This document shows positions 47,336-59,228 of a DNA stretch of 64,000 nucleotides, in pieces. Position numbers and translations under genes: made by a program. The first letter of the stretch is position 1, and every line of letters starts with the position of its first letter. Under the pieces are notes generated by a model. The model searched no databases. It worked only from the letters and a program-made list of their open reading frames with translations, and was not told the DNA's origin. The DNA lies in assembly GCF_000002235.5 (NCBI RefSeq), contig NW_022145594.1, positions 15,812,501-15,876,500 on the forward strand, read 5' to 3'. The DNA comes from Strongylocentrotus purpuratus (Eukaryota; Echinodermata; Echinoidea; Camarodonta; Strongylocentrotidae).

Positions 47336-48655
47336 TACCTACAGAGGATCAAGAAACATACACTTAAAGATACAAATACCGGGTAAATATGTTGAAATTA
47401 TAAATTATGAAAATACTCTGTTCAGAATCAGAATTAAAATGGAATATATTATCAATCAGTCATAGTGGTATAACACCACTTCTAGATCTTGCGTATTAAC
47501 TATTTTACCCACAAGCTATTAGTAATTCAGAAGCATAATTATTAATAATAAATCACCATTTTAAATGTTACTAGGTAATATGATATTTGTGGTCAAATTG
47601 TACATGTTTAAAGATTCGGAGATATAAAATACAATAAGAAGATCTATACGTAAATAACAGAATCAAAGTAAAGTATATCGACATGTATATGCTCATATTG
47701 TTGTAAATTGGTAATGCTGGGATTAAAAGTTTCATACAAAACTAGGGTTAACAAAGGAAATTAGTGTAAGGTCTATGCATGGACTTACTAGTTGACATCC
47801 TAGACCTACTGTCGGATTTAACTCAATTAGTAGAATACGGTCCTTGGAATTCGAACTGTATTTACATCTATGAATATAAACTAGAAAGACGAAATAATTG
47901 GAGGCAGCTGTCAAAATAACACGTTCGTTTGTCTAACATTATTAGCTCCGCCCACGAGACCCCTCATTAGTGACGACGTGCACCCGGACGGGCACATCAA
48001 CCATACACACGTAAAAATAACGAGAGCCTTATGAGGTCAATTGTGAATCAGAGGATACAAGATCTCCTGTGATACTTGAATGAGCCTTACCCTGATTTTT
48101 GCATAAAACTTGCATAAATTAGCTTTTTTTTTAACTAGGATGCCACTCACCGATTTCTTGGCACCCTATCTGAAATTAATGCTTTTGATTTAAAAAAATG
48201 ACTCACATGCCAAAAATCGCGCTTTTTTAAAGCCTTTCCCTAAAAATGTACACGTGAGGAATGCAATGCAAAGATATATTGTAATACAAGATGTTAGGTA
48301 GTTCTCCCTTGACCATCTTTCTTTTGAGTCGCCTTTTGTTAAGCACGATTGATATTAGTCCATCTTTTTAAAGATTAACACAGTTGACACGATTTTTTTC
48401 TCGTAAACCTATTGTTGCTCGGTATGAAAAGGACGTCATTAGCCAAACAAACTATTCATACTATTCAATACTTCCTGAATGAAAACATTAGTTTAATTCA
48501 GTATTAACATGTGAGCGATTGTATAAAGGTGGAATACATTGATGCAAGAGAAATCTCACTTTGTCATTAGTAATATCATGATAAAGATGACAAGGGGCAG
48601 AAGACTCATTGGTAATGCTCCTCCTACATTTGTTATCATCGTTTGTTTTACAGCG

Positions 48656-48742
48656 ATCCCGGATCCATCTCATAACCTCTCCGTAAAGCCTTACCAGCCG
48701 ACATATTCTAAGCGGATTCTAGCAAACGTTCCTTCAACTTGA
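48656..48742 (+). pseudogene. Possible Fn3 exon relic
   Basis: TTACAG is followed by IPDPSHNLSVKPYQPTYSKR and a stop about 26 codons in. The start resembles the IPDPPYxFIVD start of the unit Fn3 exons, and P.NLSV is a generic Fn3 A strand. Similarity at DNA level is weak. Confidence 0.3.
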
Positions 48743-49290
48743 AGAATGTATCAGAGAAAACTGTCCACTTTGAGGCGATGTGTAATAATCTAGCTGAATA
48801 CATCTTACAACGTATCAGCCTATAGACATTTTGAACAATTCCACACGTGCCCGGGGCAGCTTAACTACTTTGATAAAAACCTGTGATATAAGAATGACTG
48901 AAATCGCTGGCCTGTTTCATCAAACAGTTGTCTCAGAAGTCTTTAACACATATTGTTGAAGGACGACTTCCCTCCTTAGTTCATAAAGCTAACATTCGTC
49001 GTAGGTGTGTTTGGTAATTAATTTATTAATCACAGTTTGTATAAGTTCTCAACTACGACTATATACTATTTATTTGTTTATTATTTTTCCTATGTAATTT
49101 AATTGGTTTGAAACTCGCTGAATGTTTATCTGCCTCATGCCAAAGATATAACTAAGGCTATCCTCATTATCAGTGCCTTTAAGGTTTAATACTGTCTATA
49201 TTAGTAGTTAACTGGATGTCAACGTTAATATCACGCATGGGCATAAATACAACGCTAACTGACTATGTTTTAACTTCTAATAACAGTATA

Positions 49291-49454
49291 GTATTAATGA
49301 CTGCTTTGAGAGAAATAGTTGTTTTTATACGCTCAAGGGAAGGTTAGAATTGTGCTATTGCCCCGAGGCGTGCCGAGGGCAATAGCCCAATTGTAACCTT
49401 CCCGAGAGCGTATAAAAACAACTATTTCTCGAATATTAAAGCAGTCATTAATAC
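49291..49454. mobile_element. Fold-back (palindromic) MITE
   Basis: Arms GTATTAATGACTGCTTT and complement, continuing through GAAATAGTTGTTTTTATACG and GGGAAGGTT, form a ~75-bp stem with few mismatches around a GC-rich loop near 49365. No coding capacity. Confidence 0.8.
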
Positions 49455-50459
49455 TTTTATATGCCGAAAAAAAAAAAAAAAAAAACAGTTATAGTTTATG
49501 AATGCAATTTCGACCAATCAGATTGCTGGATTACTTAACCCTTTGCTTACTGGAACCTGGTGGTCCCTGTGTTAAGTCTATGGGAATTAGATAATTCAGT
49601 AGTCAACGGGTTAAGTGAGGTATATAATTGTTATTATGAAATAATACAATATTTGTTTATTCAACACTAATATTAGGGAAGTTTGGAAACCCCAAAACAA
49701 TGTATCTATCCAATTGCAAATTAAGATTATTAATCATAACCCTTAACATCGTTTATGTATCAGAGCTGATAAGAATATTTCAAATCAAAAGATATTTCGG
49801 TATAATGTTTGTAATAAGACTTCATTATATATTCGTTTATGGGGGCATGCCTCTGTGTATTTGTGCGGTGTGCGCGCGAGTGTGTGTTTTTTTTTTCTTT
49901 CTTTTTTGGGAGGGGGGGGGGGGGTATAGATACTGCCCTCACCATTTCTCAAAGACCACTTTCTCGCCAGAAAAAAAACAAACTAGTATCAAATACTACA
50001 AGACATGTATTTTTATTGTTGTTTGTGTGTTTGATTTTTTTCTTTTATTAAGGCAGCTCAAAGGCTTTATTGCATCGAGTTTACAAAGTAAAATCAAAAG
50101 AAATATATCTTACATAACTATACATACATGATAGTTATAATGAACATATAACATGAGTTAATACCAAGGGTGTGTTCAGTAAAGTAATAAACGTTCTTCC
50201 CCATTCTTAACCCAACCCATTGTGCATTTCTCGTGAGTGTATTCATTTTTTTTTAGTCCTAAAATGGTCGAAAATATATATTTTGCTACCTTTTTTTGTT
50301 CCTTATAGCAACTTTTAATTCAAGCAAGTGACTTAAAACCACTATAAATGTTGGTAATACATGCGCTAAATACTAATTGCTACATTGCCACAAAAAAACC
50401 TATGGACAACTTGTACACTAAATATTGTTTTGATACCTTCCAATTTGAAGTAATTTTGC

Positions 50460-50790
50460 CATAGAACCTGAAGAAAAAAGAGCGCCTCTTTTCTCTAATC
50501 ATTTATAACGTGTTAATTGTCATTTAAAATTGATGGTTCGGTGAAGTTTTTGAAACTGAACCGATTTCAGAAGGACATATAAATATGCTAGCATCCATCA
50601 CGATATTTGTTTCGCTTTCAACACCAAAACAGCATATCGCCGACGAATCCTTCAATAGATGGTAGATCTCTTCAAAGCAATCGTCTAGCACGCTGTATAC
50701 TGTTTGCTTTCTTTCCTCATGGAGTCACCCCCATCTCCCTGGAGAGAGTTGTAAAATAGCGTTTTTTTTACAGCAATATGCGATGACTGA
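50460..50790 (+). promoter_or_regulatory. A5 conserved 5' flank (putative promoter)
   Basis: Homologue of the other type A flanks, with AAAAGAGCGCCTC near 50478 and an intact inverted repeat AGTTT-TTG-AAACT at 50545-50557. Confidence 0.45.
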
Positions 50791-50851
50791 ATGATGATAT
50801 TGATTTGTGCAGAAGCTCTTCTTTTTCTAGTTTGTATCATCTCCAAATATG
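50791..50851 (+). CDS. A5 signal-peptide exon
   Basis: MMILICAEALLFLVCIISKY, phase 1 at GTAAGT. Confidence 0.75.
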
Positions 50852-53800
50852 GTAAGTTTGATTTCATGTTCGGATTGTAAGTGTAAATGAATTTAGTCTC
50901 GATGGGATTTCGGGAGATGTATTTAATAATGGATGCAATATTTTGTTAAGGCAATAATACACATAGTCCTTTGATTCATGATTTTCAAACGCTCTATATT
51001 TCGCAATCCGCCATATTTTGTTTTATCATCTCGATTACACAATGGAGGTACACAGAAAGGAAAATTAGATAATTGGCAACGAAACTGGCCAGAAATCTAA
51101 ACTATCATAACAAATTGTACCAACTCTGAGATTGTCGTACAAATCACTAATACGTATGCATTGCTTTGTATTATAAACACGTATTGGAAACTATTCTGTG
51201 CGATCAATTAATATACATGAACGTTGGACCATTGTAATTCATCGTTAATGTGTTTGACATAAATTATATTTGAACAGTGGGAAAGCTATTGGGAGTGTCA
51301 CACCCTCTACCCCCCCCCCCCTAATCTACTATTGAATAACAATTGAAAGAAATCAAAAAGTAAGATGAAAGAGAAAGAGGAGCAGGGAAACGAGCAGGAA
51401 AAGAAGAAGATTGGAACACCATCAGAACCTCTTTCCTAATCAATCGGTTGTCTTGAAACTTGCATTTAATTTGGTGAGTACACCGATGCCCCTCTCCCCT
51501 CCCACTGGTCCAGTACTTCTTACTTTAATCTAACCCATACAGGATACCATGCATTTGAAGTGTCGATTCAGACAGGCAACTCTCTACCAGTCATCGGGGA
51601 AGATTTCACACTGGTCTGTACCTTCACGCCGCAAACAAGGAATCGACTTGTAATTTGGGAAAGGAGAGGTAGTTTTAATACAATGGCCTCTCACGAATGT
51701 AACGATTATGGTTCTTGTGAATTTACTGTTTTTGAACAATGGAAATTCAGCCTGTTAGCAGACTATTACAGTGTGAATCTTACAATAAAACAACTTAACA
51801 GAAGTGATGGAGACAACTACCAATGCACTGTAAGCGGTACGGTTGGGTCAGCGAATCCAGGATCATCTAGCACGCGAGTAACTCCATTATTACCAGGTAT
51901 ACTATTCATTAAAACAAAAACACAAACATAAAGGAAAACGTTTTCATTCAAACACGTCACTGTGGAAAACTATACAAAGAAGGGTTTCCCGAAATTTTAC
52001 TCAAAGATTGGTGTGTTCTTAACGTGGTATAGTGTCCAAGTACAGTTTGTTGGCAGATTCTTCCACCGGAAATCTAACTATTAGGTATTTAACAGTGGAT
52101 GACAGCGGCAAATATCGACGCTTGGTTTTGATATATACTGATTTATTTATGAGTGGAAGTGTATTGAAAGTACTGACATCAGGTAATGTATGCTTTGATT
52201 ATTCTATAAAGCTTAATCCAGTTGTGATGTGTGCGAAATTACAAAATAAATGAATGTCAGGTGTAGCGTCATCGATAACTGGTACTGTGATTTGTCTTAT
52301 ACCGCCATTATGATATATTGAGTTCGATTATTGACGGGAAAAATCCAAACTATGGCATTTCATAATTAGTATGATATTGTGATGTTATTATTTTGTTCAT
52401 GTCCGAATTGGTTCTAGACACCCAAGCTGACAAGGCATATATTTTCGTGGTACCTATGAATATAAATATATATATATTTATTATTTTCAGCCATACCTAG
52501 ATTGCTATCCGTCACCGACGATCGGTATGAGGATGGATACAAGAATGGAGCATCCGTGAGCATCACATCTGGGCGAACCCACAACCTAACATGTTCAGTC
52601 CAAGACGCTAGACCACCTGCAGGACTGGAATGGCACCTTCCTGAAGAAGTACGCATTCGACTGTACGATCAGTATAACGCTGTTAGTGGTGACGCTTACA
52701 CCTCTCGAAGAGTTGTTTCTGTAAATCCCTCGAGAGAGGATGATGGAAAGATGTTGCGTTGTATGGCCTTGCATCGGGAGCTGGATAGTTGGTTTCAATT
52801 GTTTTTCCGCCTCGATGTTCAAGGTGATTATCTTATTAATTAATTCATCCTATGATTGATCAAAGTGTGTGTTGCTGCCGAACAGAATAGACATCTAACT
52901 GTGAGGATTGTCTGAAATGGATGAAACATTCAGCAAACCCTAAAACATTGTTTCTTCTAAATATCTTGATAATAGACGCAGTACTTGCATTTCCGACTGC
53001 TGAAATACATGATCTGATGATTATTCCTTACTACATTTCAAATGAATAAGTCCCCACTTTCTCCACAAAAAAACAGAACCTTGTGGTATTTCTTTTTTCC
53101 TCTCATTTAGTCTCACCAACTAACCTACGGATCACCGCATCTGATCGAATGACCAGCGACGAGACAGGAACAAGAAGTGTCATTGTCTTTGAAGATACGG
53201 CAACATCCTTCACCTGCAAGAGTGAAGGATCTCGCCCTGCAGCTCTCATATCATGGACCATAGGTTCGGAAACCGACCTGAGAAGCTTGACTTTTACTTC
53301 TACCTCTAATCAGGCCGACACAAATCTACGTGACACAAAATCTACTCTACGGTGGATTCCAAAGAGGAGGCATCACAATCAGTTTCTCAGATGTGTGGCC
53401 TATGCTGGTTTAAACCAACGTCAAACAGAAGCGAGGGTTATCGTTCATGGTGAGTATATCGTAAGTAGTATTAACTCTTCATCATCATCTACTACTACAA
53501 GACCAAATGAGGTCCGTGACATAATTCAACACTCTTGGACAATGATATATACCGGGTGTGAAACTGTACATTGTGTATCACTGGGTGTTCTCATACCATG
53601 CTTGTCTATTATGCAGGAAGATATGTTAGGAAGTTAGATATAAACATATTTGTTTGTGTGTGCCAGAATATTACTTACATGTAAAACATAGGTCGTTGTT
53701 GCTTATAAAATCATCAGATTTAATTTCCTTTATCGGTTTGCATGGTACATACAAATCACTGGGACTTAACATCTAAAAAAAATTGTGACGCAAGAAATAT

Positions 53801-55609
53801 GCATTGATTTTCAAGGACCACCGGATCCTCCCTACCTTAATGGAACAGAAGAGTTGCAGGATGGGGTGTCATCAAACGTGTCCTGCACATCGAACGACGG
53901 CTACCCAGGACCAACTTTCCAGTGGTTCCTTGGATCAGAGAACATCAAACAAGATTCTAAAACACAGTCTTCGAGGAATAAAAATAATCGACTAGATTCC
54001 ATGAGTGTTATCAATTTTACACCAACAATAGTCGACCATGGGAAACTCCTTGTCTGTCAAGTGTTTCAACCAAACGATTCATCCATGAAGTCATGGAGTG
54101 TCAGTGAGGTTGTTCGTGTTCTTTGTAAGTATGGTTTATGTCATCCAAACCCATCATTTAGATACCATCATGAGGCAGGTACATTACGTCTCCTCACCCC
54201 TTAACGTGGCATTACAAACAATGACAATGATATGCATTCGTACCTATTTACGTGTCAATTATTATGTTTAACGTTTACAAACGGCAACAGGTTTGAGTCA
54301 TTCTCCTCCTACTAAACACATAATGCTATTCTTTCAAGAATATTTAGTATACTTCTTGATTCAAACATACAGACCAATTATGATTAATACGAACAAATAC
54401 CATACACGTGGAGGACAATATTTGGGTAACGACATAAGTTACTGTTACTGGTAACGATTGAAAACGCATTCGCTTACGCTAAGCAGGAATGTCATCAAAA
54501 AACATTTCTTCCTGAGCCTCACTTTAATATTATCCCAAAGTATTTCTTTGTTCCTTAATACATACATGTAGATTCTCCTGTCATTGTGGGGTACTCTGTT
54601 CGCCGGGTGTACAGTGGTGTACAGAGCGCTGATGCCATTCTTACATGCACATCAGATAGCAGACCCCTAGCCTCAATAACATGGTTTGCGAATAGCACGG
54701 AGCTCAACAACAGCACCCGTCATCGTATCAACCACAGTCTCCTACAAGGAGTTACTTTGAGATCGAGTAGTTTGGTTATTTCTAATATTTCGGCAGAAGA
54801 CGATGGCAACTATACATGTTTGGCTGCGACAAGGCTTTGGAACGACAGCAAAACTATAACCTTCTCATATTCTGGTAAATCTTTCAATATCAGACCAAGC
54901 TGCATGCATATAAAAAAGGAAAATGTCCTCTTGTTGAGATGGCATATTGCCTGGTACAGTACAGTGCCATTGCTAATTCCAGATGATAAATTAGAAGAGT
55001 ATGCCACTTTGACGATTGTATGGCCTATTTAATGAGATGATAACCCAGTTACAGTAACTATAGGGCGATGTTAAACTTTTGTAACGGTAGATTACTGTGT
55101 CGACTTTCAGAATCAGGTGATGGTAGAAGGTATCATCACATGATTGATAATGCTCAGTTGATAATTAATTTGGGTCTTACTTCGTCAAGGATGGCTGTAA
55201 GGTTGGTTAATCTTAGGTGTAGGAATAAGATTAGGGTTACGCTTAGGTATAGTTTTTCGTCCAGGGTTGAAATTTAGAGTTCGGTATTGTGATCGGGTTG
55301 TTGCCATTGCATGTGACGTACATGCTTCAGTACTTCAGAACGATATGATACCAATATTAAGTGGATTGAATGGTTATTTTTCGATTTGTTTTTTGGAACA
55401 AATCATGTTGAAGAGATTATCCTTTGGAACATAACGTTTTCGCCATATTTTAAAAACTTCTTCCAGGGATTCCAGATCCACCTTATTGGTTCATCGTCGA
55501 TCAAAACCAGACGACATCATCTGCTCTCTTCGTTTCTTGGCAACCTGTGTTTCAGCAAAATATCACTCTGGGGTATATCAAACGGGATCCGGTATTGTTC
55601 CTACTTTGA
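50791..55609 (+). CDS. A5::B3 chimeric IgSF gene, SP(A)-V(A)-Ig2 to Ig5(B)
   Basis: Exons: signal peptide 50791-50851, type A V 51543-51896, a 5'-truncated type B V remnant 52033-52182 (no acceptor), then type B Ig2 52491-52823, Ig3 53111-53449, Ig4 53816-54124, Ig5 54572-54874 and an Fn3-like terminal exon 55467-55609. A deletion has removed Ig2-Fn3 of A5 and the start of B3. Because all borders are phase 1, the A-type V exon can splice straight to the B-type Ig2, giving a hybrid receptor ectodomain with a signal peptide. The terminal exon reads IPDPPYWFIVDQNQTTSSA and stops after 46 codons, with no membrane anchor. Sequences are otherwise intact, so the fusion could be expressed from the A5 promoter block. 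Confidence 0.65.
51543..51896 (+). CDS. A5 exon V (Ig1)
   Basis: 118 codons, phase 1-1. B strand LVCTFTPQTRNRLVIW, extra pair CNDYGSC, F strand GDNYQCTVSG. Closest to the A4 V exon. Confidence 0.82.
52033..52182 (+). pseudogene. B3 V exon, 5' half deleted
   Basis: Starts at SKYSLLADSSTGNLTIRYL of the type B V domain with no signal peptide or acceptor. The F-strand Cys has become Arg (DDSGKYRRL, TGC to CGC), as expected once the exon lost its role. Confidence 0.75.
52491..52823 (+). CDS. B3 exon Ig2 (CD80-like C2)
   Basis: 111 codons, phase 1-1. Core LTCSVQDARPPAGLEW, F strand LRCMALHREL. Confidence 0.82.
53111..53449 (+). CDS. B3 exon Ig3
   Basis: 113 codons, phase 1-1. Core FTCKSEGSRPAALISW, F strand LRCVAYAG. 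Confidence 0.82.
53816..54124 (+). CDS. B3 exon Ig4
   Basis: 103 codons, phase 1-1. Core VSCTSNDGYPGPTFQW, F strand LVCQVFQPN. Confidence 0.82.
54572..54874 (+). CDS. B3 exon Ig5
   Basis: 101 codons, phase 1-1. Core LTCTSDSRPLASITW, F strand DDGNYTCLAATRLW. Its last 73 bp are repeated at 56698. Confidence 0.82.
54802..55252. repeat. 451-bp segmental repeat, copy 1
   Basis: Covers the end of B3 Ig5 and the following intron. Repeated at 56698-57148 with no difference seen by eye. Confidence 0.88.
55467..55609 (+). CDS. B3 terminal Fn3-like exon
   Basis: TTCCAG acceptor, 46 open codons (IPDPPYWFIVDQNQTTSSAL, then LFVSWQPV) and TGA. It keeps the Fn3 core Trp but not the second half of the domain. 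Confidence 0.45.
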
Positions 55610-56697
55610 CAGGAGCACACAATAGTACAGATTTTTAAGTAACAAGGTGTAGGTGTGAATGTTTACTATCGGTAACAGTAAAATATTCACGTTGTCCTCA
55701 TAGTGCTATTCATTATCTTTATCTTATAAGCTACCTGTCAGAATACTCGTACCCTTTGTGTTTGAGGTAGTGATTGTAGACCTTTCCCTGAGTTCTGCTA
55801 AGTATTTATACATGTATTTTATGATATCCTGTGTAGTTCTAGCAAACACACTGTGTTCGTGGTTTGTGTGTACATTTGTGTTTTATAAATTCCTAAAGAT
55901 ATGAAAACAAGTTGAGTATATTAACCCAGGTTTGAAACGAGGCGTTCCACATTGATGCAACACATATTATTTAGTCTTGTGAATCTATACATGCTTAACG
56001 TAAACATAACTGTACTAAGTGATGTGTAGTATGTTTTTGGTTGTATGCATATGCATAACTTGAATGTAATAACAAAATATTGTAGTGTGCTCTCGATTCA
56101 GTTAACATAAATTCACTTTTAATTGTTTTTCATATAGAATCAAGTAAAAGTACATTCTGAGAGAATGAAAAAGTAATGCATCTAGCTAAATGTAAAACGG
56201 TTGGCCAGAGTCGAAATATGATTCCTCTAATTTGTCACACTACATACTTCGATTGTAAAGAACTTTGAACCCCCCCCCCCTCCCCCCCCCAAAAAAAAAA
56301 AATAAAAAATAAAAAAAATAAGATAAAACGTTTACAGTTTTTTGAAGTTATCAAGTTAAAATATGGTTTATTATTAGAAGCTGCACAATTTATATTGCGA
56401 AGTATGGTATGTGCGGTATTAAAGACAACATTGCACCTGATATTTTGATTAGCAGAAAGCTACTACTAGTATTAGATTGAACAAAATGTCTAGATATAAG
56501 ATATTATCAGATGGAAATAAGGTAGACAGTGTGCATCCACAAAAGGATGATTTAATAATTTTGCCTGTTTCCATGTAATAAGTATTTAAGGGGTAACTGT
56601 GAATATCACCTTTGAAAGCTGTAAGGTCAAGATGCGAGGAAATTGTGTTGCTTTTATTATTATCATTATCATTATTTTCACAATCATTAATATTATT
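55610..56697. other. Spacer after B3
   Basis: No exon seen. Homopolymer C and A runs occur at 56269-56310, and an (ATT)n-like tract at 56655-56697 directly abuts the duplicated segment. Confidence 0.6.
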
Positions 56698-57148
56698 GAT
56701 GGCAACTATACATGTTTGGCTGCGACAAGGCTTTGGAACGACAGCAAAACTATAACCTTCTCATATTCTGGTAAATCTTTCAATATCAGACCAAGCTGCA
56801 TGCATATAAAAAAGGAAAATGTCCTCTTGTTGAGATGGCATATTGCCTGGTACAGTACAGTGCCATTGCTAATTCCAGATGATAAATTAGAAGAGTATGC
56901 CACTTTGACGATTGTATGGCCTATTTAATGAGATGATAACCCAGTTACAGTAACTATAGGGCGATGTTAAACTTTTGTAACGGTAGATTACTGTGTCGAC
57001 TTTCAGAATCAGGTGATGGTAGAAGGTATCATCACATGATTGATAATGCTCAGTTGATAATTAATTTGGGTCTTACTTCGTCAAGGATGGCTGTAAGGTT
57101 GGTTAATCTTAGGTGTAGGAATAAGATTAGGGTTACGCTTAGGTATAG
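56698..57148 (+). pseudogene. 451-bp segmental repeat, copy 2 (partial Ig5 exon)
   Basis: Starts inside the Ig5 exon at DGNYTCLAATRLW and runs into the intron. It has no exon start or acceptor, so it is non-coding. Offset from copy 1 is 1896 bp. After it the common spacer resumes (compare 29005). Confidence 0.85.
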
Positions 57149-58894
57149 ATTATACATTAATGCAAATGGTAGAATTATACGAAGTTCAGATGGTAATAAG
57201 GGTACGTTGACCACTGTGGTTTAAAGGATTAATGAAACAAAATTGGAAGAAACAAATATAAGTCAGAAACATCGTTCGAAATTCAATGGAAAGAAGGAAT
57301 TGCATTTGTCGGCAAAGTTCAAATTATTTTTAACAAGTTCAAAAAGAAACATAATTCTAATCAAAGGTTTCAGTATCAACATTTGTCAGAATATTTCAAA
57401 AGTATAAGCCGTCAAAGTAAACAATACATTATCGAATTTTCTGCAAGTCCTGAATGGTGTGAAAGATTGTTTACATTGTATTATTATCTGAAATAGTATT
57501 TTAATCTAAAATTGTGCCTTTGTATATCGTACTATTTTCCAAAATTGTATATATTGTATATTAAACTATTTACCACTAAATTATTGACAAATATCGCGAC
57601 ATAAAAGCACTATACCTAGGATAATGGATAGTGTTGGTAGACAATATGTTACCGAATTATATTGCACTAAAGATCTGTTAACATTATCAATTAAATCAAA
57701 ACCTAAAATCGTCCACATTGCACGGCATTGTTGTATTTTTTTCATTTTACTTTAAATTTGCATTAAAGAGCCAAATGAGGTAAGGGAGAGCAATTCTTTA
57801 TTTGTGCTCCTTTTTTTAACACTTTTTTCAGACGGGATATATTGATGGAGAGTAATAGAGTTTGTAAAGTAGGATTGAGAGAGAATGAGAAAGAGAGAGA
57901 TGGAAGGAGGGAGCGATGGAGATACGCGAGTATTACAAGAGTCATGAGTCAGCTAAAGTGTATGTCCTACAACAGTATACAAGTAGAGTACAGAAGACAC
58001 GGAATATGGGAGAGGGGTAGAAAGAGAAAAACAGACAGAGATATAGAGAGATCCTGTATACCTCTACATGACTATGTGTACAGTAATCCTTTACGCGGTA
58101 ATGTCTCCCGATGGCACAAAAGAGTTAAACAAAAAATGCTTTAAAATATTTGAATGACGAGGCTAGGCTCTGTTTGGCATTTAGTTGATTCCATTTTTTC
58201 GAACCTATGATAGTTAAAGTTTATCACTCTCATGGACAATAGCACCGTTTTCTCGAAGGGAGGCAGTGATTTTAGATTGCGTTTCGATCGAGTATTGATG
58301 TTTCGTGAAACGTTGGCATAACGACACGGGGCCATTCCATTGACACATTTCACATTTACCTCAATCTTTGAAACTGCCACCTTAAATTATATCTCTTTCC
58401 ATTGTAAGGCCTGACATGAATCTGGTATGTGGGTGTTGGATGCGCTTAAAGGAACATTCTTGCAAGGCTATTATGAAGTATTACAAAAGAGTCCAGCGGT
58501 ACAGTTTGACCAGACAACATCACTCAAGTCCAATAATGGCATTATGAGGGAGGTATATATTATTTCAAACTTAATTGTCTTTGCAGTTTTCTTGGCCATG
58601 AAGTCAGCATGGGACAAAGACAACTTAGCATTTAAAATCGTTTTAGTAAGTGACTGAAACATGATTATATGCAACATCCGTAAATTAACAGCTTCGGATA
58701 CATCAAAAGCCTAGAAACAGTAGGGACAAATACGTTGCTTCCTGTTTATGTTTGTTATTGGAACTTTTCAATAGTGAATGAAAACACGGTTACGTTTATG
58801 TATTCATACGCACCATATACAAATTGCTACAACTACATCAAGAGCTTAGGTCAAAACTTTTGCAATAAATGTTCCAATTGGAAGTAATTTAGTC
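57149..58894. other. Spacer before A6
   Basis: Matches the spacers before A3 and A4 (57150-57760 with 29000-29540; 58400-58700 with 30700-30900). No gene seen apart from the LINE relic. Confidence 0.55.
58141..58380 (-). mobile_element. Antisense LINE relic, RT C-terminal part (copy 3)
   Basis: The best preserved of three copies: NVKCVNGMAPCRYANVSRNI, NTRSKRNLKSLPPFEK and a final VIQIF. The NGMAPxxY motif supports a non-LTR RT C-terminal region. Confidence 0.55.
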
Positions 58895-59170
58895 ACATTG
58901 TCTGAGGTGGAAGAGCGCCCTTCTTGTAATAAAACATTTACAGCATGCATACTGTCATTTCAAATTGATGGTTTGCTGAAGTTTGTGAAACTTAATCGGT
59001 GTCAGAAGAACACAATGATATTTGTTTCATTTCGAACGCTATAAATCACTTACTTTCAAAGTATTGTCTATTTGTTCAAAAGCATGCCTGCTTGCATTCA
59101 AAGACATAGAGAGTGTGTGGTATGAGCTCGTCAAATAGAATCTCGACTGACGTGATTCGATTGCTGAATA
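58895..59170 (+). promoter_or_regulatory. A6 conserved 5' flank (putative promoter)
   Basis: Homologue of the other type A flanks, with GGAAGAGCGCCC near 58910 and the inverted repeat AGTTT-GTG-AAACT intact at 58980-58992. Confidence 0.45.
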
Positions 59171-59228
59171 ATGGTGCCGATTTGTGCAGAAGTTCTTCTT
59201 TTTCTCATCGCTATAATCTCCAAATCTG
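59171..59228 (+). CDS. A6 signal-peptide exon
   Basis: MVPICAEVLLFLIAIISKS, phase 1. It serves as the in-frame reference for the shifted A4 copy. Confidence 0.78.

Larger units (their letters stand above)
43269..50459. other. Long spacer A4-A5 with decayed unit pieces
   Basis: No intact exon of the array. AT-rich. It contains a 93-bp tandem repeat, a possible minus-strand terminal exon, relics of a type A intron, a V domain and an Fn3 exon, and a fold-back element, each listed separately. 43270-45300 and 49460-50450 show nothing I can assign apart from a T/G homopolymer tract near 49890-49922. Confidence 0.55.

Noticed and set aside
49700-50131. 143-codon plus-strand frame with hydrophobic stretches
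   Set aside because: It is driven by T and G homopolymers near 49890-49922, with no splice context or homologue in other units.
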